Of a stretch of DNA of 64,000 nt, positions 16,642 through 25,857 are shown in pieces. The DNA is taken from the NCBI GenBank assembly GCA_045121595.1, contig JBGVGI010000091.1:1-64000 (forward strand), read 5' to 3'. Source of the DNA: Fumia sp045121595. Its GTDB lineage: Bacteria > Bacillota > Clostridia > Oscillospirales > Ruminococcaceae. How positions within the stretch are numbered: the first letter of the stretch is position 1; each line of letters opens with the position of its first letter. Under the pieces are notes generated by a model. The model saw only the letters and a list, made by a program, of their open reading frames with translations, did no database searches and was not told the origin of the DNA. The position numbers were made by a program, and so were the translations under genes.

Positions 16642-19600
16642 TTGAATCTCCTAAGCGCAACGGTAATTACATTTTCTATAATCTTATCGATTGTGTCGAA
16701 ATCAATTACAAAGCCGTTCTCTTTTTCGAGTCTGTAGAACATATCATCTATGTCTTGTGCAATCTTATTGTGAATTTCTTTATTGGTTTGCCAATCAACT
16801 GTATCGTGCTTTTGAATTATAGAAGTTACTTCTAAAGAAATATCCGAAATAATATCTATATTTCCATTGATATCAATCTCATCGTCAAGGATAGCCGTAA
16901 TGACACCGTAAAAAGCCTGCGCGTGAACGTTACCTTTAATCTTCTCAGGGTAAGTAATATTAGTCGTGCCTTTTCGATAATCGGCCATAATAGCTTTCAT
17001 CTTATCGAGATATTCCGCTTCGGAAATCACACGATTTTTGTATTCTTCCAATGCTTCTTTAATACGCTTTGAAAAACTATCATAATATGCTGGATTTTCA
17101 TCATGATGAGTTTTGATACTCTTGGTCATATGTGATGTAATAGCATCAGCTTTTGAACGCAGAGAACCCAACTCTTCCAATTCCTTTTCCAGTTCTTCTT
17201 TGTTTAAAATGTCAACCGGATTGGTGATTTGCTTGATACCAACAACAGACATATGTGTATCAAGAAGATTTTGCATCTGCTTTTCATATTCTCGATTGTC
17301 AATTACATCCGCATAACGAATCTTCACACTGCGACGAACTTTAGAATAGAAAATAAATGCCGACTGATATTTAACTATTTCCCATTTTTCAAAAGCGGCA
17401 TACGCTTTTTCAGAGTTAAGCACAGAATTTAAGGCACGACCAAACACGCAGAGAGCATCATAAAACTTTCCGCGGATTTCATCATCGGCCAAAAGCTGTT
17501 CGATCTCTTCGGTATCTTCTTTGTTTTTAATAGTTGCGAAAATATCACAAAGATGTGAGTGTGCTTCGCGAAGACGGCCCACACAGGCCATTACGTCAAC
17601 AATAACACCTTTGATATCAGCACTGTCAAACTGTTCCAGTCCTGCACCGCTATATACTTCCATAGCAGAGTCGAGTTTGTTGATAAGGCCACGGTAATCA
17701 ACAATTAAGCCAAAGTCTTTGCCTTCAAACAAACGGTTAGTTCTCGCAATCGCCTGAAGCAAACTATGGTCTTTAAGTTCCTTATCAATGTAAAGAACCT
17801 GAGTTCTTGGAGCATCAAAACCGGTTAACAACTTGCTACAAACAATTAGAATATCAATTTCGCCATCAATGAACTTATTCTTGATAGCTTCTTCATAGTC
17901 GTCTGCATTGCCATATTGATCCATCATCTTGTTCCAGAAAGAAACAACCAAATCGTCATTGCTTTCATCAACTTCGGTAGCACCTTCGCGCATGTCGGGG
18001 GCTGAAATTACAACGGCGGTTGTAAGATCGCCAAACTCTTCGAAACACTTTTGGTATCGTATGGCATCTTTCTTAAAGTTGCAGGCGAGCATTGCTTTGA
18101 ATTCGGTGTTTTTATAACCTTCAATAAAATGCAAATTAACGTCTAGCGCAATACGCTTAATTCTAGCATCCGTAGAAGCCAGTCTTTTAATAGTGCTCCA
18201 CTTATCTCTCAAGTCTGCTTTTTGTGCATCGTTAAGGCGCTTCGTTACCTGATTGAACCACAGGTCGATATTGTCTTCATCAACGTTTTGGTCAACAAAT
18301 TTGCCCTCATAAATCAACGGAACAATAGCTTTATCTTCAACACCGTCTTTAATGGTGTATTTGTGAATAAGCTTGCCGAACTTCACCATTGTATTCTTCT
18401 CATTCTTCATAAGAGGAGTACCAGTAAAGCCGATATAACACGCATTCGGAAATACGGTTCTCATCTTAGTGGCAAGAGAACCATAGTTAGAACGATGGCT
18501 TTCATCCACAAGCACGAATATATCCCTTGAATGATTCTTGAGACCGCTATTTTCAACAGTGTTAAACTTATTAATGATAGAAGTGATAACATCTGCAGAA
18601 CCCTTGTTAATAAGCTCAATCAAATGCTTTCCGCTTGTCGCTCTTGCAGGTGCCAAACGGGTATGAGCAAAGGTCTTAGCAATTTGCTTGTCAAGCTCTT
18701 TACGGTCGGTAACAATAACAACTCTTGGGTTACAAGAACGCATTTCTTCCAAGATATATTTTGCTACCATAACCATAGTGAGCGACTTACCGCTGCCTTG
18801 GGTATGCCAAATAACACCGCTTTGACGATTGCCTGCAGTGTCGTTTGTATTTATAGTTTTGATAATTTCTTCAACCGCAAAGAACTGCTGATAGCGACAA
18901 ATCTTTTTGATATTTGCATCGTACAAAGTAAAATATTTCGTAAGTTTCAAAAGTCTTTCAGGAGAAAGCAAAGACACAATTCCTCTATCCTGAACAGTAG
19001 GCTCTCTACCTGCAACATATTGCTCAATTAGTTTATCCTGCCATTCAGTTTGTTCTTCACGCCAAACGCTCCAAAACTTTTTAGGAGTATAACAAGTCGC
19101 ATATTTCACAGTATTCTTATTTGTAGCTACAACAATCTGTGCGTATTTAAACAACTGGGGAATATACTCCTTGTTCTGATTACGAATCATCTGCTCAACT
19201 GCTTGATCCTCGCTGATGGTCGGCGCTTTACATTCAATGACAGCAAAAGGAATACCGTTAACAAACAACACAATGTCGGGGCGAGCGTTTTTCTGCTTGT
19301 CCCAACTATCACAAGAGAACTCTTCCGTAACGTGATACACGTTGTTCTCGGGGTGTTCCCAATCAATATATTTCAAATTAAAACTTTTAGAAGTGCCATC
19401 AGCTAATTTTTCAAGATAACTCTTGCCGAGCATTAAAGCATTATAGATTTTCTCACTTGTACGTACAAGCCCGTCCGTTAAAGGCTCATCCAAATCTTTG
19501 ACAGCTTTTTCAACGTTATCTGCAGTGAACTTGTAAATAATACCACCAAACTCAAACTGATTGATGGCGTTAAGTTGCTTGCGCAAAATATCCTTGAGAA

Positions 19601-19742
19601 GCACATCATAGAGAGTTCCGCGTTGCGCCATACAATCTTCGGGAGATATGTATTCAAATCCCAACTTACACAAAAGCTCAATCGCAGGATATTTGCTGAT
19701 ATTATCTTCTAAATACAAATCGGATTGATTTTTGTAGCTCAT
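16638..19742 (-). CDS. hsdR: Type I restriction enzyme R subunit HsdR
   Basis: A 1034-aa motor and nuclease subunit of a type I restriction enzyme, which translocates DNA and cuts when it stalls. The N-terminal nuclease has Asp158, Glu172 and Lys174 (IECKAP), and the helicase has Walker A HTQGSGKS (about 315-322) and DESH (about 415-418, counted from a TTG two codons upstream). The C-terminal helical region binds HsdM. I start it at ATG 19742, which has GGAG seven bases upstream; an in-frame TTG at 19748 is less well placed. Motifs are intact, so the enzyme should be active. Confidence 0.95.
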   Translation of the reverse strand: MSYKNQSDLYLEDNISKYPAIELLCKLGFEYISPEDCMAQRGTLYDVLLKDILRKQLNAINQFEFGGIIYKFTADNVEKAVKDLDEPLTDGLVRTSEKIYNALMLGKSYLEKLADGTSKSFNLKYIDWEHPENNVYHVTEEFSCDSWDKQKNARPDIVLFVNGIPFAVIECKAPTISEDQAVEQMIRNQNKEYIPQLFKYAQIVVATNKNTVKYATCYTPKKFWSVWREEQTEWQDKLIEQYVAGREPTVQDRGIVSLLSPERLLKLTKYFTLYDANIKKICRYQQFFAVEEIIKTINTNDTAGNRQSGVIWHTQGSGKSLTMVMVAKYILEEMRSCNPRVVIVTDRKELDKQIAKTFAHTRLAPARATSGKHLIELINKGSADVITSIINKFNTVENSGLKNHSRDIFVLVDESHRSNYGSLATKMRTVFPNACYIGFTGTPLMKNEKNTMVKFGKLIHKYTIKDGVEDKAIVPLIYEGKFVDQNVDEDNIDLWFNQVTKRLNDAQKADLRDKWSTIKRLASTDARIKRIALDVNLHFIEGYKNTEFKAMLACNFKKDAIRYQKCFEEFGDLTTAVVISAPDMREGATEVDESNDDLVVSFWNKMMDQYGNADDYEEAIKNKFIDGEIDILIVCSKLLTGFDAPRTQVLYIDKELKDHSLLQAIARTNRLFEGKDFGLIVDYRGLINKLDSAMEVYSGAGLEQFDSADIKGVIVDVMACVGRLREAHSHLCDIFATIKNKEDTEEIEQLLADDEIRGKFYDALCVFGRALNSVLNSEKAYAAFEKWEIVKYQSAFIFYSKVRRSVKIRYADVIDNREYEKQMQNLLDTHMSVVGIKQITNPVDILNKEELEKELEELGSLRSKADAITSHMTKSIKTHHDENPAYYDSFSKRIKEALEEYKNRVISEAEYLDKMKAIMADYRKGTTNITYPEKIKGNVHAQAFYGVITAILDDEIDINGNIDIISDISLEVTSIIQKHDTVDWQTNKEIHNKIAQDIDDMFYRLEKENGFVIDFDTIDKIIENVITVALRRFK

Positions 19743-19802
19743 TTTCAATCTCCTATCTTAAGCAGGAATAGCGGGGCGAAAATCGCCTCGCTGCCTGCGG
19801 AA

Positions 19803-19976
19803 TTATTTTTCCTTACGAACACCCTTAAACGGTGTTCCGTCTTTTTTACCGTCCATGAATCTACCTGTGGTTGTATCACGCTTGATCCATGTTTCGGTTT
19901 TAGGATTATAGGTCTGAGAACGCTGTTTTACAGCACCGTTTCTATGGCCGTCACCTTTAGGTGGGTTTGTTGCCAC
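19803..19976 (-). CDS. Small basic protein of the restriction operon (57 aa)
   Basis: A 57-aa Gly/Lys/Arg-rich protein without cysteines or membrane segments, starting MATNPPKGDGHRNGAVKQRS and ending in FKGVRKEK. The GTG at 19976 is 8 nt after GGAGG; the ATG at 19982 is only 2 nt after it, so the GTG is preferred. Small proteins with this NPPKGDGHR start and FKGVRKEK end are familiar to me as unnamed conserved hypotheticals, often near restriction genes, but I know of no function. It sits between the accessory nuclease and hsdR, with 60 nt to hsdR. Its basic, disordered character suggests nucleic-acid or protein binding. Confidence 0.7.
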   Translation of the reverse strand: MATNPPKGDGHRNGAVKQRSQTYNPKTETWIKRDTTTGRFMDGKKDGTPFKGVRKEK

Positions 19977-19992
19977 TGACATCACCTCCAAA

Positions 19993-21399
19993 TTATAATT
20001 TAGATGCACTTGGCTTTTCAGTTGTTGCATCAACAACCATTACTGAAATTTCATATGGCAGTTCCAAAGATTCTGCCTGACTTTTTAAATTATTTGCTTT
20101 ATTAAACTCATCTGCAGTAAATGCAACTAAAATAAAGATACCTTTTTCAATTCCTTCAGCTAACATATATTTAGGTAACTGTCTTGTCAATCCGTTCCAA
20201 TATTTAGAATTGCTAACAAGTTTAGTCTCAATCAATACTCTTTTGTGATAGCCTTGTGAATATTTGAAATCTACAGGTCCACTACCTGCATTACTTTCTC
20301 TTGTTATGTCAATATTTAATAACATTCCATACGATTTAGTAAAACCATACATTAAGGTTTGCAAAGCAGATTCAGGCTTAGGTTTCTTAGAGTCATCATT
20401 CCACAACAAAGTATAACCTCTTTCATTTTCGATAAACTTCTTAAAAGAATCACAAATGCCAAAGATGCATTCTGAAAAAGTTTCACTATCAGAAAATTGA
20501 AACAAATGATTTTTAATATATTCTTGAACATCTTCTGAAGCCCAACTATACACACCTTTTTTGTCTTTGCTCAAATCATAAGGCTTATAACCTTTATCTT
20601 CTTCTTTCGTTTCATACTCTTTTACCCATTGCGGATATCGTCTTGCAATATCCATAATGGCTTCTTTGTCCAAATCAGCTTTTATGCTATAATTTAAATC
20701 GTTTCTTAGTGTTTCGTTTTTATTATCCCAAATATAATCTTTAAATCCATCGGAATTAATAGTAGGTAAATCATTCAAAAAACGTTTAGGAATCAATAAA
20801 ATTCCTCTATTTTTAACATTGTTATACGGCAAATCAACAAAGCCATCAACCCAACGCAAATGATTAAAATCAAAACGTATTTTTTTCATTTTAACAGTGG
20901 TTAATGGAATATTATGTTTGCGACATATATCTTGTGTATACAATATAATTTCTTCTTTAAGAATATTGCAAGTTATATCGCTGATTCTGTCACACCCAAT
21001 ACCTTTTTCAAATATACCAATTTCTTCAAAATGGCGAAATTCCTGAAAACCTCGAGCTATTGACCCGTATATAGAATCAATTATTTGATTTCGGAACCAT
21101 TTTGATGCGCCTGAGCCAGCGTTAGAATCAGAATAACCCAAGCCTATTTCGTTAACCTCAGGAAAAGTCATCATTGTTTCCAACTTTTTATACAAAACGC
21201 CCTGCCTGTTCGGACATGCAGCTGCTAACTTAAAACCTTCATTAAAGAAACGTATAATTTTGTTAAAAGAGTCTGCAAAAACGCCTTCCTTTTCATCAAA
21301 AACAGAAAAAGGATCGACAAACAATTCGGTATCTGCAATTAAGATAGGATCAAAACACTCTTCGTATTTAACAGAACTATATTCATTACTTAACTTCAA
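19993..21399 (-). CDS. Accessory PD-(D/E)XK nuclease-like protein in type I operon
   Basis: A 468-aa protein not part of a standard type I system. Near the C-terminus it has Asp377 in GPVDFKY, Glu391-x-Lys393 in LIETKL, and Gln407 with Tyr411 in QLPKY: a textbook PD-(D/E)XK arrangement including the helix after the active site. The first 300 residues are an unassigned domain with conserved-looking charged stretches. It starts at TTG 21399, with AAAGGAGG six bases upstream, and follows hsdS by 12 nt. Possible roles are a stand-alone nuclease carried within the operon or an anti-phage backup. Its family name is unknown to me. Confidence 0.75.
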   Translation of the reverse strand: MKLSNEYSSVKYEECFDPILIADTELFVDPFSVFDEKEGVFADSFNKIIRFFNEGFKLAAACPNRQGVLYKKLETMMTFPEVNEIGLGYSDSNAGSGASKWFRNQIIDSIYGSIARGFQEFRHFEEIGIFEKGIGCDRISDITCNILKEEIILYTQDICRKHNIPLTTVKMKKIRFDFNHLRWVDGFVDLPYNNVKNRGILLIPKRFLNDLPTINSDGFKDYIWDNKNETLRNDLNYSIKADLDKEAIMDIARRYPQWVKEYETKEEDKGYKPYDLSKDKKGVYSWASEDVQEYIKNHLFQFSDSETFSECIFGICDSFKKFIENERGYTLLWNDDSKKPKPESALQTLMYGFTKSYGMLLNIDITRESNAGSGPVDFKYSQGYHKRVLIETKLVSNSKYWNGLTRQLPKYMLAEGIEKGIFILVAFTADEFNKANNLKSQAESLELPYEISVMVVDATTEKPSASKL

Positions 21400-21411
21400 G
21401 ATATCCCTCCT

Positions 21412-22707
21412 TTATTTCACCCTCACTATACCTGTCAGCAAAAGTTGCATCAAGGCTTTTTTGTTTTGTTTCATCATATTGAGTTCTTTCTTATGTAGTA
21501 ATATCTCATTATCAGCAAGCGACAAAATATAACAAATCGAATTTATATTTTCCATATCTATAGGGACAGGAATAATAAGTTTTTCTATCTCTTTTCTGCT
21601 TATTCTCGTTCTTGTAGAGCCACCAGCAAGAATTGCAATCTTACTAAAATAGTCCTGTGTAGTAGCATATTGCAAAAAGTAATCCGCAAACCGCTTATCT
21701 TTAAATCTTAATATAGAACAATCAACGGCAGTAATGGCTTTTGTTAATAAACGAGGCACCCTACAAGCTCTTCCTATAGGATCAGGCAATCGTGATACCA
21801 AGACATCACCTTCAAATATTTCGGTACAATGCAGTCTGTCAAATGTTTCCTCATTTATGTACCTTGCTCGTTCGTTTTTATTAAGGTATTCACCAACACC
21901 TATATTACCTGTTTGAATAAGTCGAATACCCGATTCGCTTTGGTCGTTACTCTCAATCCAGTCTCCATCACAAATAACGGAACACAGTTCTGATAGTTTA
22001 ATATTATCCCACTCCTCACTAGCCTCTGGCAACCGCTTTTTGCCAGTGATAAGTTGCTGCATCAACGACTTTTTTTGTTTCTTCTTTTCTTCGATGAGTT
22101 TTTCCTTCAGGGCAATCAGCTTATCCTGCGCGGACAAAATCTCAGTGATTTTCTCTTGTTCGGGCAAAGAAGGAGCAACAATGTTGGAGTTAAAAAAGTC
22201 ATCCACTGAGATATTGAGCAAGCCGTGATTTCTTGCACCTTCTTGGGCGAAAGCCTGAATTTCACGATTCATTTTACCAGCCTCAAAGTAATGAACATAA
22301 AAATCAGGGCATTTATTCTCCTCGTTGGCGGCAAAACATATGTACAGCGGTGAAACTATACCTTTATCATACATATCAAGGCGTTTCAAAGCGCCGTACG
22401 GATATCCATTAGAATAACTTTTGTTATATGCAAACTCACCATTTTCCAACAAATAGTAATTTGACTTATCGTCGCTTGCTATATCTTTGTTGAAAAAATC
22501 ACGTTGGTTGATAAGTCCGTACTGTGCCGAAATGGTCAAAACGTTATCGTTGTTTTCTTTGTTCTTACGTGTAACACGAGAAAACATGTTTTTGAAACGC
22601 ATTTCTTCCCATTCATCGGGGACGATACCGATTTTAGTTCTTTTATATCCTTCCGGCACTTGTCCGGCTTTTATTTGTTCAATTCTTTGTTTTATCATTT
22701 CATTCAC
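21412..22707 (-). CDS. hsdS: Type I restriction specificity subunit HsdS
   Basis: A 431-aa S subunit with the usual two target-recognition domains, each followed by a helical spacer: TRD1 to about residue 190, spacer LPEQEKITEILSAQ, TRD2, then a C-terminal helix ending LLLTGIVRVK. It fixes the bipartite DNA target for HsdM and HsdR. I start it at GTG 22707 because GGAGG is 9 nt upstream; this overlaps the protease stop by 8 nt. The ATG at 22698 lies 18 nt from that site. It is one of two S-type genes in the operon. Confidence 0.93.
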   Translation of the reverse strand: MNEMIKQRIEQIKAGQVPEGYKRTKIGIVPDEWEEMRFKNMFSRVTRKNKENNDNVLTISAQYGLINQRDFFNKDIASDDKSNYYLLENGEFAYNKSYSNGYPYGALKRLDMYDKGIVSPLYICFAANEENKCPDFYVHYFEAGKMNREIQAFAQEGARNHGLLNISVDDFFNSNIVAPSLPEQEKITEILSAQDKLIALKEKLIEEKKKQKKSLMQQLITGKKRLPEASEEWDNIKLSELCSVICDGDWIESNDQSESGIRLIQTGNIGVGEYLNKNERARYINEETFDRLHCTEIFEGDVLVSRLPDPIGRACRVPRLLTKAITAVDCSILRFKDKRFADYFLQYATTQDYFSKIAILAGGSTRTRISRKEIEKLIIPVPIDMENINSICYILSLADNEILLHKKELNMMKQNKKALMQLLLTGIVRVK

Positions 22708-23554
22708 TTGGTTGATCCTCCACAATTGGGTCAACCGCATTTGCATTTACCTTTGCTTTCAACGCCTTGACTCTTGCAAACTCTAATTCGACTGTTTCTT
22801 TTATAGAGTCAACATCATATGCGATAGCAATGCCACTGTTTTCTTGCAACACCTGCATTGTTTTGCCTGTCTTTTTGCTAACAAGTTCCTCGATATACGG
22901 TATGTATGAAGCAATGATGCCAATAAGTCTTGTGGAATTAAACTGCTTAGTTCCTTTAAGAAAATTTGATTCAATTCGATTGATTACAGGACTTCCAGAA
23001 CTTCCAGGAAAATTCTGTATATCAAGCAAATATCCCTGGACTTCTACAGGCTCTTTGATTTTGGAAATGCACCCCATTCTACACAACGGAACTTTGGAGT
23101 CTACACCAACAAGCCCTGAAGGGAAACCCAACGTATAGACGATGGTTCCTTCAACAACTTCATTTTCAATCATCTGATCTCGAGTTAATGCAAGATCATC
23201 CAAAACAAACGCACTGACGTTTCCGAGATCCGCATTTAATACCGAAGCATTCAAAAACATACACGCAACGTCAGCTGAAGGATGTGATGTAAAAACACAA
23301 CGCCCTTTTTCGTCTAACAAGTCAATCGGATAGTCTTTTGCGTCGATTTTTTCAGACACATTGAAGCGAAGCAGAAGTTTGCTCAATCCACACGCTAATA
23401 CGTGTTTGTTTGTTACTAAAAAAGTATTATATCCGCCATTCTCGTTTTTCCTTGCTACCACAAACCCTGTTGCTAACCACTTTTTCTCACCTTTTTCATC
23501 GGTAGCTCCAATTGCTACAACAGCATCATTAAAAATCTGAGGGATAATAGCCAT
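22700..23554 (-). CDS. Trypsin-like serine protease in type I operon
   Basis: A 284-aa chymotrypsin-fold protease with an intact triad: His51 in VTNKHV, Asp95 in SADVACM and Ser186 in GSSGSP. There is no signal peptide or PDZ domain, so it acts in the cytoplasm. It lies between hsdM (13 nt away) and hsdS (overlapping), so it is co-expressed with the restriction enzyme. Type I enzymes are controlled by proteolysis in other bacteria (ClpXP on HsdR), so a private protease that restrains or triggers this enzyme is an attractive inference. An abortive-infection effector is an alternative. Confidence 0.88.
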   Translation of the reverse strand: MAIIPQIFNDAVVAIGATDEKGEKKWLATGFVVARKNENGGYNTFLVTNKHVLACGLSKLLLRFNVSEKIDAKDYPIDLLDEKGRCVFTSHPSADVACMFLNASVLNADLGNVSAFVLDDLALTRDQMIENEVVEGTIVYTLGFPSGLVGVDSKVPLCRMGCISKIKEPVEVQGYLLDIQNFPGSSGSPVINRIESNFLKGTKQFNSTRLIGIIASYIPYIEELVSKKTGKTMQVLQENSGIAIAYDVDSIKETVELEFARVKALKAKVNANAVDPIVEDQPSE

Positions 23555-23567
23555 AATAAATCCTCCT

Positions 23568-25124
23568 TTACAACCCTAATTCTTCCATATATTTCTTTAT
23601 CTGTGCTTGCACTTCGGCAAGTTCAGCTTCAATATTGGCAATATTCTGTTTTACCTCATCGATATCGATGAGTTCTTCTTCCTCGAAGGTGTCAACATAA
23701 CGAGGGATATTGAGGTTGTAGTCATTTTCCTTGATTTCCTCAAGAGTAGCCACATAGCTATACTTATCTTCGCCGGTGAAAGTGATATCACTCTTATAGC
23801 GGTTATAGGTATCAACAATGCGCACCACATCGCATTCACGCAAGATATTTTGGTTTTTGCCTTTTTCAAAATTACCTTCGCCACTTGCATCAACGAATAA
23901 AACTTTATTGTTGGTGCCACGGTCTTTGCGGAAAATGAGAATACATGCAGGAATACCGGCACCGTAGAAAAGGTTAGCAGGCAATCCAATTACAGCGTCA
24001 AGAAGGTTGAATTGTTCGATTATTGTCTGACGTATTCTGCCTTCACTTGCGCTCCTGAAAAGCACACCGTGCGGAAGAATGATGCCCATACGTCCACTTT
24101 CGGCATCAAGGCTGTGAAGCATATGCATCACAAACGCATAGTCACCCTTGGATGTAGGAGGAATACCCCAATCGAAACGGCGATAAGGATCCAGTTCCGC
24201 ACTCATCTTCGGCTTTTTGCCTTTAGCGTCAGTTTCTGCTTCACCCAAGAAACCGCTATCCCATTTATCGAGGGAGAACGGTGGGTTGGCCACGATACAC
24301 TGGAACTTCATCAATTTGTCGTTTTCAATATTACCCGGATTTGCAAGTGTATCACCGTGCCAGATAACAGCGTCATCTACATTGTGAAGGAACATATTCA
24401 TTCGGCAAAGCGCCCATGTCTGCATATTCTGTTCCTGACCATAAATACGAGCTTTGCCGCTGGGAATTTGTTTAAATGCTTTTAGTAGCAAACCACCACT
24501 ACCACAAGTAGCATCATAAATACGGTCGTTTTCTTTGGGCTGTACCAAACGAGCAACCAACTCGGAAACCTTGCTTGGGGTATAAAACTCGCCGCCTTTT
24601 TTACCTGCATCAGAAGCGAAGTTAGCGATCATGTACTCGTATGAGTCGCCGATGATATCTACACTGTCCAACTGAGAGGGGCGAAGGTCTAAGTCCTTAA
24701 AATCTTCTAACAAGTTTTTAAGAATTGCATTTTTTTCTTTCGGCTCACCGAAGTCAACGGTTGAATTGAAATCGATAGCACGAAAAACGTTGTGAAGCTT
24801 TGCACTGTTATTCTTTTCAATAGCAGCAAGGGCAACGTTTATTTTTTGTCCGATTTCAGCATCTCTGCGATTCTCGTAAAGATATGTAAATGTAGAGGTT
24901 TCGTCCATAACAAAACGCTCACGGCTCATGGCACGTTCAACTCGACGTAAGTCTCCGTCATATTGCTTCATATAATTTTCCTTGGTTTCGGCATATACGT
25001 CGCTAAGATATTTAACGAAGAGCGTAGACAAAATATAATCTTTATAACGCGAACTGTCGATTTTGCCACGGAAACTGTCACAGGCACTCCAGAGAACTTT
25101 TTCAATGTTTTGTTTAGTAGTCAT
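23568..25124 (-). CDS. hsdM: Type I restriction methyltransferase HsdM
   Basis: A 518-aa N6-adenine methyltransferase. The helical N-terminal domain (about 1-160) precedes motif I DATCGSGG (204-211) and motif IV NPPF (280-283), the gamma-class order. A C-terminal coiled-coil (DEVKQNIANIEAELAEVQAQ) contacts HsdS. It starts 1 nt after the half-HsdS stop, with GAGG overlapping that stop. It methylates the host target and, with HsdS and HsdR, forms the restriction complex. Confidence 0.96.
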   Translation of the reverse strand: MTTKQNIEKVLWSACDSFRGKIDSSRYKDYILSTLFVKYLSDVYAETKENYMKQYDGDLRRVERAMSRERFVMDETSTFTYLYENRRDAEIGQKINVALAAIEKNNSAKLHNVFRAIDFNSTVDFGEPKEKNAILKNLLEDFKDLDLRPSQLDSVDIIGDSYEYMIANFASDAGKKGGEFYTPSKVSELVARLVQPKENDRIYDATCGSGGLLLKAFKQIPSGKARIYGQEQNMQTWALCRMNMFLHNVDDAVIWHGDTLANPGNIENDKLMKFQCIVANPPFSLDKWDSGFLGEAETDAKGKKPKMSAELDPYRRFDWGIPPTSKGDYAFVMHMLHSLDAESGRMGIILPHGVLFRSASEGRIRQTIIEQFNLLDAVIGLPANLFYGAGIPACILIFRKDRGTNNKVLFVDASGEGNFEKGKNQNILRECDVVRIVDTYNRYKSDITFTGEDKYSYVATLEEIKENDYNLNIPRYVDTFEEEELIDIDEVKQNIANIEAELAEVQAQIKKYMEELGL

Positions 25125-25125
25125 T

Positions 25126-25722
25126 TTAATTACCTCTCTTTACAGAATCATAGATTTTATCAATCAGTAGTTTGTTGTATATTTCTTTTTGGGCGGTTAG
25201 CTTATGTAATAGTTCCTGTTCTTTTTCGGAAAGTATTTGCATTTGCCCGATTGTTTTTTGTTTCTTTAACGGTAGGCTTCTTATGGATAGGGTACTAAAA
25301 AACTTAGAGTTTATGGTTCCAAAGGCTCCGCTACCACTTATGTTTTGAAGAATCTTTTGCTTGGTGGATTCTCGCCTTAAAAACCATAGTATATATTCGG
25401 GCGAAGCGACCGTTTTGTCGGCTCGTATGATAGCAAAGTGTGATGGCACCAAATAATCGCACCACTCTTCCCGAGTTATCATAATCGCCGTATATGGGGC
25501 GCTAAGCCTTACGAGGATATCATCCATTTGCGTAAAGTATTCAGGCTTTAGCGACTCGGTCGTTCCGAGTGTTTCTGAATATTGCAAATCAAGATATCCG
25601 GCCGTTGCTGCGCATTTCAAATTGAGCAACTTATATTCGTATATCACCGGATCTTTCTCGCCTGCTTTTTTTCTCGTAGTTACGACACCAGTTCGAATCG
25701 TAGCAACATTTTCAAGTAACAT
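25126..25722 (-). CDS. Half-size HsdS-like specificity protein
   Basis: A 198-aa protein with a single target-recognition domain (residues 1-150, including FGTINSKFFSTLSI) and one C-terminal helical spacer (QMQILSEKEQELLHKLTAQK). This is half of a normal S subunit. It is the first gene of the operon, directly behind a consensus promoter, 1 nt before hsdM. Half-S proteins can dimerise to give a symmetric target, so it may give HsdM a second specificity beside the full-length HsdS, or may be an evolutionary remnant. The frame is intact. Confidence 0.8.
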   Translation of the reverse strand: MLLENVATIRTGVVTTRKKAGEKDPVIYEYKLLNLKCAATAGYLDLQYSETLGTTESLKPEYFTQMDDILVRLSAPYTAIMITREEWCDYLVPSHFAIIRADKTVASPEYILWFLRRESTKQKILQNISGSGAFGTINSKFFSTLSIRSLPLKKQKTIGQMQILSEKEQELLHKLTAQKEIYNKLLIDKIYDSVKRGN

Positions 25723-25761
25723 AACTCACCTCAAAATTTGTCTTGGCTATTTTGTGATTTA

Positions 25762-25790
25762 ATTATACTCTTTCCGCCAAATTTTGTCAA
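25762..25790 (-). promoter_or_regulatory. Consensus sigma-A promoter of type I restriction operon
   Basis: Minus strand TTGACA (25790-25785), a 17-nt spacer, TATAAT (25767-25762): a perfect consensus, about 33 nt before the first gene's start. GAGGTGAG follows as the ribosome site. Confidence 0.85.
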
Positions 25791-25797
25791 GTCTTTT

Positions 25798-25820
25798 TTG
25801 TCACGGCTTATTTGTGACAA
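25798..25820. promoter_or_regulatory. Operator-like inverted repeat above the restriction promoter
   Basis: A perfect 7-nt inverted repeat (TTGTCAC / GTGACAA, 9-nt spacer) 8 nt upstream of the -35 element. A perfect-consensus promoter usually needs restraint, so this could be a regulator site. No dedicated controller gene lies in the operon. Confidence 0.45.
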
Positions 25821-25857
25821 TCAAAGTTATACATTTTTCAACAAATTCAAACAAAAA

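Noticed and set aside
53..25722. Prophage or integrative element carrying the defence genes
   Set aside because: No integrase, recombinase, phage structural gene, relaxase or tRNA-linked direct repeats were seen in the window.
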